Assembly (NCBI GenBank): GCA_022702705.1
Contig: CM040430.1
Location: 72,409,739 to 72,473,738 of the forward strand
Reading direction: 5' to 3'
DNA from: Papilionanthe hookeriana x Papilionanthe teres
Lineage: Eukaryota > Streptophyta > Magnoliopsida > Asparagales > Orchidaceae
DNA length: 64,000 nucleotides
Shown: piece by piece, positions 36,370-49,100 of the stretch
How positions within the stretch are numbered: the stretch's first letter is position 1
Layout: each line of letters starts with the position of its first letter
Translations under genes and position numbers: made by a program
The notes under the pieces: model-generated
Told to the model about the DNA's origin: nothing
The model's database searches: none
Seen by the model: only the letters and a program-made list of their open reading frames with translations

Positions 36370-39300
36370 CTGAAATTCATGTTAATTTCAAGAATATGGA
36401 GTCGCTAAATGATATAAGAAAAGCAGGAAATATAATTATTTATTAACATTTTATGGATATCAATTTAAGACATTATAGATGGGTTTTCAGTTAATTATAT
36501 ATGGTTAAATTGAAGGAGAAACCAATTTTTCATTAAAAATTTTCAAACCATCCAACAATAAAAAAAAAAGTGCCAACCATACAACAGCCTCAAACCTCCA
36601 ATGTCAAATTTAAACCAAAATATCAAAATTCACAATATAATCACATCATGCAATTTTCACTTCTGTCGAATTAACAATGTTTAGGTCATAGAATGCAAAA
36701 ATATGAGTTTAGTAATTCAACATGGAGGTCAGTTCTACAAATAAGAAAGATTTGATGTTATGTATAGAGAAGGAGTAAAGCGCCAAAATAGTCCCCCTTA
36801 CATTGGGTCATTTTAGCCCAGAGTCTATAAAGTGCCAACTAGTCCTCATACATTTTTAACATGGGCCACAATGGCCCCCAAGTTGGACCATTTTAGCCCC
36901 CATAAAAAAATGATAATTAGTATCAGCTTTTTATAGACTCAGGACTAAAATGAACCTCTACAAAGAATTGGGGATCATTTTGACACTTTACGGATATGAA
37001 AATATCCCATCAAAATATAAAGATTAACTGAGAGAAATGAAGAATAATACCTTCGCAATACCTTCAAGAACATTCACCCCCAGAACTATAGGATCCTTCT
37101 TTGTTGAAAACACAATTTGGCATGATCTTAAGAACACACGGGAAGACCGCCTCCTCTCGCGCTCTCGCTTCTTCTTCTCCTCCCTTAAGTTGTCGATAAG
37201 CCTTGAACTGATCAAATAAGTGATAGATTATATCCGCCACAAAAATCCTCACACCCGACTCCTCAGCGAGCTCCCGTGCCTCTGGCATCACTTTGACATC
37301 AAAAGCTAAGATAGTTGCATATTCCTTCTTCCTCTCAAGCATAACACTTGCCTTCATAACATCCTTCTTGTGCACCGGACCGATACTGAAGTCACTAAAG
37401 GGAATATTAACGGCTGGATTCTTTAGAACTCCGTTAGTGCTTCGAGAGAACCTAAAGTCGAGGCTTGAACATAAACACCTCTCCGCTCTTGTCGATCCGG
37501 CTCATTACTTTGTTCATCGTGCATTACAACGTCTTTTATGGCTTCCGATGTCGTCGCTGGGTTTTACAGCATATAAGGCAGTGCCTGCAATAGCATGTTC
37601 GAGGCCCTGAAAATAAAAATCTTGATCAATTTATGTTGTTATCGTTACATAAAGGTTGAATCTTGGAAGAACGATCGACAGTACCTGGGCACACCTTGTG
37701 CAGCTTTAAGCTGTTTATGATGTATGTACGATCCCTGTGATTAGAAGCGGATTAGCACGGATGAAAAAAGTATGAAAGATAGCTTGATCCAATATGCAAT
37801 CGTTGATATTAAGATCATTTCAAAAGTCTAAAGTTTAAACGTTCAACAAGTCAATCATTTAAAATTTTCAGAACGCAACGAGTTCTCATGTAATGTTAGA
37901 TAATAATTTTCCTTACAAAAACCAAATGATAATGGTATAATTTTCAAATTTTGCACATCTAACTTCTCCAAGATTTCTTTTAAATTTCTTCTCCTAGATC
38001 AAGTAACTGAATCCCAAAGCAGAAGATATTACGTATCCAACTATAAATTATTCAACAAACAACTATTTATCGGCATACCACAAATCCTTAATTATAAGGA
38101 CAAATCAACAAAGAACTAAACATTATTAATAACCCAAGAGACTGGTTGAAAACGGCCAAATAACTCTAAAAGAAGATCACCAAGTGGAAAATTACCAATA
38201 GATGTTTATAATAGGATAACTTTGTAAGCAAATTTAAACTCCTAAAGTTCAAAATTTTAATAATAATAAGAAATTTCAGAAAAAAAAAAGTTAACGTTTT
38301 GCAGATAAATTATTATAAAGACAAACATTTGATTTCAAAATGATTGTCCGCTTTCAGATTTTGAGGTTTAAATTAGTTATGGCACATTCAAAAGTTTGGC
38401 TTCTGCAATTGTTTGGCTAATACTCATCAGATAGATTTGTGAATAACTGTTGCCCTTCTTGTAGAGATATCCATGTGTTTTCCCATACAAAGTCAAATCT
38501 CAGAAGAAAACATGATACTTTTGATATTTATCATTTGGTATTGCACTTAATTTCATCAAATTTTAAGACACAAAATTAACAGGCACTTAAATTTGTGCAA
38601 ATAATAGGTTGGATGTCAAACCCGGAGAGATGTGATAAAGAGAGGAAGCACTGATTGATAGTTCATCATATAAAATACAACCAGGTGATCAAATATAGAC
38701 TAAAGCCAAATAGGATTTTCATTTTGTAAATATTTAACCTAGATTGTTGTACGATTTTATATGATCTTAAATATCAAATAGTACCCCTTAAAGATCCCTT
38801 CTAAAAGCTTTCAAGATTTAAACGGATAACTACTTAATCGTAATGCTTGAACTCCACATATCACATGTTCACATGTACAACAAACTTATAATTATAACCG
38901 TTAATAGCATATTTCTGATAAATGCAAATTATGCATACACTGAGCAAATGATGTGCTTCACTGCCTTTAGATTTAATAAGTGATTCACTTAAAAATCTAC
39001 TTTTGTTGAAATCTATGTAATATCAATGCCAAGCTAGATCTATGCTCACATATCATACATTAAAACAAATCAACCAAAATTTTATTGAATATTTAAATAG
39101 TGATGATAAAGAGTTGAAAACTTTATATGGAATTCTCAAATTTTTTGCTTAAAATTTTCTTATAAATAACACATAATTTTTGTATCTCTATCAGAAAATT
39201 ACTTTAAATAACACATTCAATAAAAAATTCAGTAAATTATAATTAATTCTATTTACAGCGTGTCACAACTGCAATCATATCACAATAAATAGAATATGCC

Positions 39301-40066
39301 GAATAAGCAACTAATTAATACAAGATATTCATTTTATAAGTTCCTAACAATCCCAGCACAAAATTCATATTGTCATACATCAAAGTTTTATAAGAACTAG
39401 GTACAAGTACAGGAACCTTTCTATCAACTTTAATTGTTTGACAAGCCATGAATTGTAAAACTACAAATATTACATATAGTTTTACAATTATCCAAGTGGA
39501 TGCAACATTACCAACATGAACTTTCAAAATTAAGAAATCTCTATTAGGAAAATCAAATATAACCATACGAATTACATTAAAAATATAGTCATCTCTAACT
39601 ATAAATTTGTTGTCAGACGTAAGTAACCAAAAGGTTAGTGTATAATATGAATGCATGGGTGCTCTATTGTCTACTCAAAGGCGCCAACTATCATCTAACT
39701 TACGTGCAAGTAAACATATGAACTGCACAAGAACTTAAATGCATTCAATAAACCATCTACTTTAATTTAAGTTCGACATCTTCAATTGAATTCATCCTAT
39801 AATGTGGAAGGTAAAGGTGATCCATAAACTATATTAATAGCATCATGTGAGCTTTTTGTTGGCAATTCACTGAAATATCATCAGTGCATAACTATTAAAA
39901 ATCATATGATACTTAATCAACAAATTTAGGTAGATTGAATCCTAGCAATACAATAATTATAGATTATATAGCCATCAAGGAATATATCACATTCTAAACC
40001 TCATTTTGCAGAAACAAGTTGACCAAGGAATGAGTTTTTTTTTCATTCAATTATTAAAATAATTAA

Positions 40067-40124
<58 letters not shown>

Positions 40125-43100
40125 TTATTTTTAGTTTGTTGCTGAGGAGACAAGGATATCTCTAAATGTAATAGGTTTTAAAGTATTCTACTTCCGACAT
40201 TTCAAAAGTCATAAATTCTTCTCAATATACAACATCTAAATTAAATAACCATGTAAAACAAAAAATAGTATGCTACACCCGTAGAAAGATGAATAGGTGC
40301 CAAATAGCTTCGTATTACAAGAATTAAAAAATTATCCAGCCATGCAATCTTATATGGTTATACACTATTTAGATTTTAGTTTCAAATTATCAATACTTGA
40401 AGAAACCACAATATCCATAAACCTTCTATAGAAGATAAGCTTAGAATATAACATCATGTGTAAAATAAGATTGAAAAATATTCCATTTCAAGCAAATTTA
40501 AATTTTTACGTGTCACAATATTATCCTCATAAAATTTTAAAAGCATTCAAAATAAGGAAAAAAATTACTAGAATCACTTATTGCATGATCAAATTTAAAA
40601 TTACTGGAACAAAAATTGTAAATGTTTACAACTTACTCAATTGCCTTTGCATTACAAGCATACATGTGTCTTCATGTATGCACAAGAAAATAAAATAATA
40701 ATAAATGAGAATATCTAAAATAATGATAAAATATAGCAATAGTAAAAATAAATAAATAAATAAATAAAATTCATATAAATAAATAGTTAGCGTATATGAA
40801 CTTTGACCAAAGATGAAGGTATCAAAGGTTTTGTTGCCCAAAAAGTTGTGTATGACACAAAAGGATCAAGACTAATATTTGAAAGAGATAGTATTGCAAA
40901 TTATATACATAATAGGCAACAAGATTCACATCATATAAAGCAAGAAGAGGTATCAACAAATACCATCCATGGAGATATCAACAAAGAGTACTGATAGAGA
41001 ACATTGTAAAAAAGACGAGTGTAATTAAGAGAAAGTTGTTGGTGCAATCACCCCTAAAGAATATAAGTTGATAAATAAGTTGTAGGAGTAACTAGATCCT
41101 ACAGAAAACAAAGGAGGTTAAGAGTTTCGTTAGTCAACAACAATGTGTGCAAGTTGGCTGGTAACAAATTCCCATTGTCTACAGCAACATCTAGCTCTTC
41201 GATTGTCCCGTGGCTTGGGTGAAGAATTGTTGCTTGTTGGTAGTATATCAAAAACAATAAAAAAATAAATATAAAAATAATATCCTCAAATAATGAGAAA
41301 ATAAAATAATAATAAATAATGTAAATTATTATTATAAATAGTTAGCCGATCTGATAATTTAGATATAATGGCAAATATCAACTCCTTTATTATTCTTCCT
41401 CATCACCACCTTTCACATTTATATGTAAACTTCTACTGGTCAATCATTTGCAAAACAATCATTAAAATAAAATTTAAAATTTTTAAAATTTTAAAATATA
41501 AACATTTAAGAAAAGATTTTCTCTGTTAACAGTATTAATACTGAATAATATATACTAAGTTTGACAGTTAAGTTTTATTGATTATAAGAAATATAAACAT
41601 ATTCATAACCTAATGTAAGTTATAAAGTTTGTCCAATTGATGAAATAATGAGGTATCACTTCCCTTTTAATATGATGCCATAAATTAACTATAAAAGCCA
41701 AAAAAAGTTGCTTTTTGAATTATAATATTTTAGATCACATTAATAACTACATGAGCTATTCATACATAAAATAGTAACATCTGAGCTAATTTTTAAAATG
41801 CACTAAAATAATTAAATATTTTAGCATACATCTCATTTCGAATTCTAGTTCATTCTCCTGTGTTTTCCATATATATTTTAATTTTCTCAATTAATTTTAT
41901 TGGCAAATCTTTGTTGTTTCTCACAAGACACATTTTTTCATTCATAAAACAAACCATTTTCATAACCCATCAAAATACACCCTAAGATCCATCGTCCCAT
42001 TAAATGATACAAATCAAGTTACGTTTCATATTTATTTAATTATTCAAATCACATATTTAACATTTATTAATGCCGCACAGCGTATTATAAATACTTTATA
42101 ACTTTTATTTAAGTGTTCCTGCAACATTTATTTTCATTGGTTTATCCAAATAAGAATCATAGCATGTTTGTCTATAAGCTTGAACTATGTTTATCCATAA
42201 GCTTAAAAGTTTTGAACTTCTTATTCAATGAAACAAAGAACTTTCCAAATTTTCAATCGATATTAGTTAAAGTATTAGTTCAAAACCGGCTATATGTATA
42301 ATTCTTCCTTTGTTATGGACAAACTTTGGCATGGCATATTTGCGACTCTAATTTGTTATTGTTGTTCTCTGTGAATTTTTTTTTATTATTTTGCGTTTTG
42401 GGGGTTTTAAGGCCTTCCACACTTGCAGTTCATTTTGAATTAAAGTTTTAAAGATTGTTTATTTTAGGGAGGATTATAATTTCTAAGTAGGTGAGAAGAG
42501 AAGTAGGTTGAAGTGCAGTCTCCGATCTGGTACAAGACTGTCTGCACTCAAGAGGCTCTCAGGCAATTTTTAGAGAAGCCACCAAGGCTTCTTCTAGCAA
42601 GGGGGTTAGGCTATCCAGCTTTCTTCCTTGAATTCTTACAAGCCACGGTTTGAGGGTAAGATGTTTACTAGCTTTAGCTCAGATGAGGGACAAAAGAGCA
42701 ATGCAACAGCAGTTTTCTTTCCTCAAGTAGTTTGCAATCCAACGGAGAAGCCTGGCAAATGTTCCTCTAATTTTTCTTCAACATTTTTGAAGCTATGGGC
42801 TGGCACAAAAAGTTCTGGACTGGTTCAAAGGCTGGAGTTCAAGCAATATCAAATTCCAGGTGCGCGCGCCAAAGCCAACAAGTATAAAATTTACTAGTCA
42901 AGATTGATATCCGCATTTTGATGGCAACTTGAACCTTGAGAATAAATTTAGATTCATCTGCAGAAAAAGCCATTTCTATATGTCCTTTCTGCAAAACAAA
43001 ATCCATAACTAAGGGAATGAATTGAGAAAATCCAAAAATTGACTTGCCCGGTGGTACAAATGTATCTGCGATATTCAATGTCACAAACCTATAACCCCAT

Positions 43101-46100
43101 TGTTCAAACCTCAAAAATGAGTCTTATTCAATCCAAGAACATGACATATAAACGTATATTTTTTCTTTATGTTAAAAATTATTTTCTGCTTTTTCAGGTA
43201 TTGTTTTTATGATCATTTTATTTTTTAGGAACAAGGTCTATTTGAAGCCTCCTCCCCTATAGTTTGTATTCATTTTTTGAAATAAGATTACGGGTTTTTC
43301 CAGTTTGAATGATGATCAGTGTTATTGAACAGGTGGAACAACCTTATCACAATAAACGAGCCAAAACCATTCCAACCAACAAGGAATGATTTGAGGTATC
43401 AGCCAACTATTTCAGCAAGTTGACAGCCTTCCAGCCAATAGGTACCAACCCCTTCCCGAAGTACTTGAAACATTCGTTTTTCTTGCAAGTGATCATGAAC
43501 ACTTTTCCCTAGTTCTCTAGAAAGGAATTTTTATGAAAACATTGTGGCCATATTTAGTGCTGGGGAGAACAGCATTATTCTTACAAAAAGAGATCACTAC
43601 AAGTAAAAATAATAAGGTATACTGTACAGTATTTAGGCGCATCAAAGAATACAGACAACTTTATACCTGTAAATAAAACAAATAAATAACTCTCTTTTTT
43701 GTTCTTAGTTTTATACTTATTAATAAAGTAATCTATGGAAAGTACATATCTATTATCACATCAACATCATAATTAACCTTAATGCCAATTTTGAAGCACT
43801 ATGAATTTTCCATTTCATTTGCTCCTACTAAGCGTTATGTAAGAAGGCGTTTGGCATGATGATGGGCTGATGAAGCACTATTGGTCTATTTGGCTGGTGT
43901 AATGCCGGCGCGACAAGATCACGACGGGAGTGAAATTGTGGCAGCCTATCCCCGACACAAGACCACCCGAGAGGATCCACGATGTTGCGTTCCGCACCAG
44001 GCAAAATTGCGATAACGATTTTACCCATTTTCATTTCCAACATTTCTCCCAAAATCCAAAATAATGGATGAATTAGGATATTGTTCATTTTGATTTTGGT
44101 TGTGATCGTCATTTAGCACAGGTTGAGATTATTCTCTAAGATTGTTCTCGTTCTTCTCAATCGATGTGTGAGATGCCTAAACCGTTAACCTAGTTATGTC
44201 TCATTTTCTCTCCACTTTATTACTCCATGGTTTACTCCTGGATAGTTTTGATTTGGTTTTTTTCTATTTCGGAGATTGTTTGCAATTCGATGATTTACTT
44301 CTGAAATTTTAGATTTTTAGTTGTTGTCTTCTAATTGTTGATTTCTTATTTGTCGACATTTGTGATGTTATTTAGAAATTCTTAGATGAGAAAGATTGAG
44401 TTCATCAATCTGCTTCCTGATTATTTCGTGTCTTTATGTGATCATGTACAATATTCTTGGAATGTATATTGGTATTTGTTTTTGTAGTTTCACATCATTG
44501 GTTTGATCTTGTTGTATTATTTTTTGATTTTTTGTTGTTGTATTTGTGTGATCATGGACAGTTTGTTTCTTTTTTTCCTCACATAGCAATGTTGAGATGA
44601 ATGTTGTTTGGGTTATTATGTATGTGTTATTTAGTAAGGAGTACTAAGGAAGAAGCAGAGTAAGTAAGGGAGGATCAAAGACATGATTTGAATGATTTAG
44701 AAAGCTTATGAAAAGGTTTCAAGAGAAACTTTTTAATGATTTATAGAAAAGAAAGGAGTTGATATGACTGATATTCAAGTCATTAAGATATATATACTAT
44801 AGTTGTTACTTGTGCTCGAACAATAGAATGATTGACCAAATACTTTCCTATTCAGATGGATTCCATCAAGGATCCACTATTTGCTTTAGTTATGGATGCA
44901 CTACTAGACATATACAAGAGGATACAAACTTTGGTGTATATTTTTCGCCGATTGTATTCTTCTTTTGTGGATAAGACTAGTGAAAGAGTTTGGGATAAAC
45001 TTGAATTATGGAGATATACATTAGAGTCTAAATGCTTTCGTTTGAGTAGATCTAAAATGTAATTTAGTAGTAGATCCTTGAAGTATGAGATGTAACAATC
45101 AGTGATCAAATCATTAAAATGAGCGAACGTTTTATATCTCGATATAATGTTCAAATGACGGTGATATTTATTGTGACGTTATTGTGCGAATCTGCTAGAT
45201 TGTTGAAATGAGGGATTATATTAGGTCTATTGTGTAATAGAAAAGTATAGCTCAAAATAAAAGGAAAATTTTAAAAGATTGGCAGTAAGACTCCGCAATG
45301 CTTTACGGCGCGTAATATCGTCTATAAAACAAAAGCATAAAACTAAGGCAAATGTTGTTGAGATAAGAATGCCTTAGGTGGATAAGTGGCTTCGACTCTG
45401 GAGACAACGAGAAACGACATAATCGTGAAAGGGTTGGTGTATCAATTTTAAAGAGGATTATCTTAGATGGTTTGGTCACTTAAACATCAACCATCTAAAA
45501 ATCTAGTTATGAGAGTAGATGCTTTAGAATCGACTCATGTTAAGAAGGCATAGGTAGACCTAAAAGACTTTGGGCATGTTATATAAAAATCTGATCTAAT
45601 TTTATTGGGAATTTGAACAAAAAACGCACTCAATAAGACACATCGAGAAAAAAGATTTATAATCAATTAAAATCCTATTTTAACCCCACCTCCCACTAGG
45701 CACCACTGGCCTTTCCTCGGCGAAACCCTTTGCATGATCACTACCTAGCATTTCGACCACCCGAGCCCCTTTCGTCGACGACCCTCCTTCATTGTGGCTG
45801 TTTCTTCACCACTCATCTATTTAGCGAGCTCACCGTCTTCTCCGCCAACACCGAATTCAACCGCCGCCTCCTCGTCTGGGTGAAGGACACACTTTTGAAT
45901 CCAGCCATCCTTACATCTCAAATCTCCTCTAGTAGCCACTCCCTTTGCTCATGAAAGGCGCCCCTCACAAGCTCATGCATTCTCTCATCCTCACATGCTT
46001 CACTTCACCTCAAGCATTCGCTCCTCACTTCCCCAACAACGGAACTCGCAAAAACGAATTAGAAGGAGAAAATGAACTTTTTACCTTTCTAATGTCGACG

Positions 46101-49100
46101 TCGGTCTAAAATTCACCCTTACTGCGTTCGCAATTTCACCATTGATGACTATGTGATGGATGTGACATTCGGCCGACGTATCTCCTCCAAATGACCTTCA
46201 ACCATTTTGTCGTTTCCCCGCCATCGCGTCGCAGGTTTGCCGCCCTAAATAGTTGCACCCGCCCCAAACATACTCCTAAGTAAAATTAATCCTACACTTT
46301 CATTTTGAACAACATTTTATCCATACGATATTATGTATAGCCATTTTCCTCACTAATATTATAACACTATTTTAATTCTTGTCAGACAAATACATATTCT
46401 ATCCTTCAATATACATATGCTCAAACCACTTGACTCTATTTTAAATAGCTTTATTTTTTACTATATTTCACTCACATTTCTTCTAATAAAATGATTCATT
46501 AATTTATCCTCTTAATTTTTTCACACATTCATATTATAATTTCTCATTTATTATACACTCAAATAGGCATTAATGATTTTCTTATAGCCCAAGAATCAAA
46601 TCCACAAAACCTTATCAATCTAATTGTGGGTATAAACTTTATTTGTAAGACTTCATTATAGCCTCTTATCACAAACTCTTAACATTTTCTCTATTTTAAT
46701 CATCCAACATTAATCTAGAAGTTAAATCATCACTTGTTCACCATTGTTTTGTATAATATATCTAATGCACTTAAACCAATCAAACTTAAGTATCGTCTTA
46801 CCTTCTAGTAACATTGAATGATATTTCTTAAATCATATCAATAAAATTATATAGCGCATAATCGACTTTTGTTTTTCTAATTCTAAGAGATCAATCTTTC
46901 AAACAATTTCTGCTATTAAAATTTTTAACTTACTTATCAATCGTTTAATCAATTAAATTATATCGTCCATAAAAAATAAATGACAAAGACCATTGCTTTG
47001 AATATTCTTTATCGCCTCAATAATCAATACAAAAAAATATGGATTCAATGTTAATATGACTATAAAACTGAAAGTTCTTGGGTCGCCTATAACTACAAAT
47101 TCTAATCAACAAGGATACAATAAACAACAACAACAAAGCCTAATTCCACTAAGTGGGGCCTACATGAATCATTTTCTCCATTGCGTCCTATTTAGTGTCA
47201 AATTTTCATTTAATTCTAATAAATTAAAAGAGAAGCATAATGCTAAGTTAAGTGTTGTCGATATGAGAATGATCAAAGGATGAGTGGCTTTACACTTAGA
47301 GACAAAATGCGAAATGAATATATCCGTAATAGGGTTGGTGTTGCACCGTGACGGACAAAATTAGACAGATTCCCGTTTCTTTAGACTAGTTTGGTCACAT
47401 TAAACGTCGACCACCCGATGATCCGATTAGGAGAGTAGATGTTTGACGAACTTATGTTAAAAATAAGCAGAGGTAGACCTGAAGACTCGGCTTATCGCAT
47501 AAAAACGATCTTAATGATAAAAATATTTTCTAATAACTGCAAGATTCCATTACAATGGTTTTTTGCTTTTAGATGGTCAAATCAATGCATGTAGTACTCG
47601 ATAATTTGTTTTCATGATAAATAGAAGTCATATGAGGCCTTTTCTTTTGTACTTTATACTCATCAATTAATTATATTTATAAAAATCACTTCCATGATGA
47701 TTTCGAGGATCTTCTTGCATGAAATCGAATTTATTCTTTAAAACTGATGTAATTTTTCTAAGTCATTGTTTCATTATTATCCACCATCGCTTTAATATAA
47801 AACTCATTAGTTTGATTCCTTCATAGTTAACACAATCATGAACAAAGTCATTATCATGGTAATAATGAGACAACAAAACAAAAGCAAAGTGAGCTCTCTG
47901 ACCTTGTGTAAAAACTAGTACAAAAATCATAAATAAACATAATAGAAGATAATATGTTCCACAAGTTCCTAAGGTGAGCAAAGGCCAAAAACATAGCAAT
48001 AATGCCAATTTCAAACTAAATTTACAACTAATGTGTTAAGTCCTCCAAGGCAAAAAAATTAATCAACTAAGGTTCTTAGTCAAGCTTAAACCAATTAGAT
48101 AAAATGCAAAAAAATGTAAAATTAAAGAAAATAAGGATTTACAAGAAGATTATTTGAAGGGTTGATTAAAACATAGTTGACTATAAAGCAAGTAGAAATC
48201 AAATTGCAAATGCGCAAAATGATTTTTTTGTTGTTGATCAAGTGTTTTAAATTAATCATTGCAAAGTGTATTCTTACTAATAACACGTAGGAGATGTGTG
48301 AAAAGTTATGTGTTAATTACCCTTTAAAATCTAATCTAGGGGATGCATGTGTGTTTGTACTTTTTAGGGCTAAATTAATGCTTGGGTTCGGTTTTGTTTT
48401 GTTCTCATTATTGTGTTTTTTAATTTATTTTATTTTCCTATTAGGGGTTGTTTGGTGGTCTGGAAAAAAAATGAAGAGTAAACTAAAATGTGGTGTATTA
48501 TAATTGCGTTGTATTATGTCTCTAGTAGATTGTTTGATAATTTATAAAATAAATATATAATAATTATTATGTTTGCTATACGTACGCAACAACAACAACA
48601 ACAACAAGTTCTTTGTCCTATCTGCGGGGGTCGGCTATATGAATCCTTTTTCTCCATTGTGTCCGATTTAGTGTCAAATTTTCGTTCAATTCTAATAAAT
48701 TAAGATCATTTTTTATGCACAAGCCCAAGTTTTCCCTAGGTCTGCCTCTCGCCTTTCTTAACATGTTGTATTTAAAACATCTACTCTCCTAATCGGATCA
48801 TCAAAAGTGGTCGACGCAATCGCGACCAAACCATCTAAGGCGACTTTCAATTTATCCGTCACTGGTGCAACTCCAACCCTTTTACGGATATATTCATTTC
48901 GCATTTTGCCTCTAAGAGTAAGCCACTCATCCACCTAATCATTCTCATCATCAGGTGGTTATATGCATGCAAATTAAAAATAAAATTGTCTACAAAATAA
49001 TACGACTTTATTTAATTTGGTTGATAAAAGAAATATAAATGAATTATTTTTTATGTTTATTTAAAAACTTGTAATAAAATATATGAATTAATATATTATA

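Noticed and set aside
39315..39656. 113-codon open frame on the minus strand in eIF5B intron 6
   Set aside because: Hydrophobic, AT-driven composition, no recognised domain and no splice context. Likely chance.
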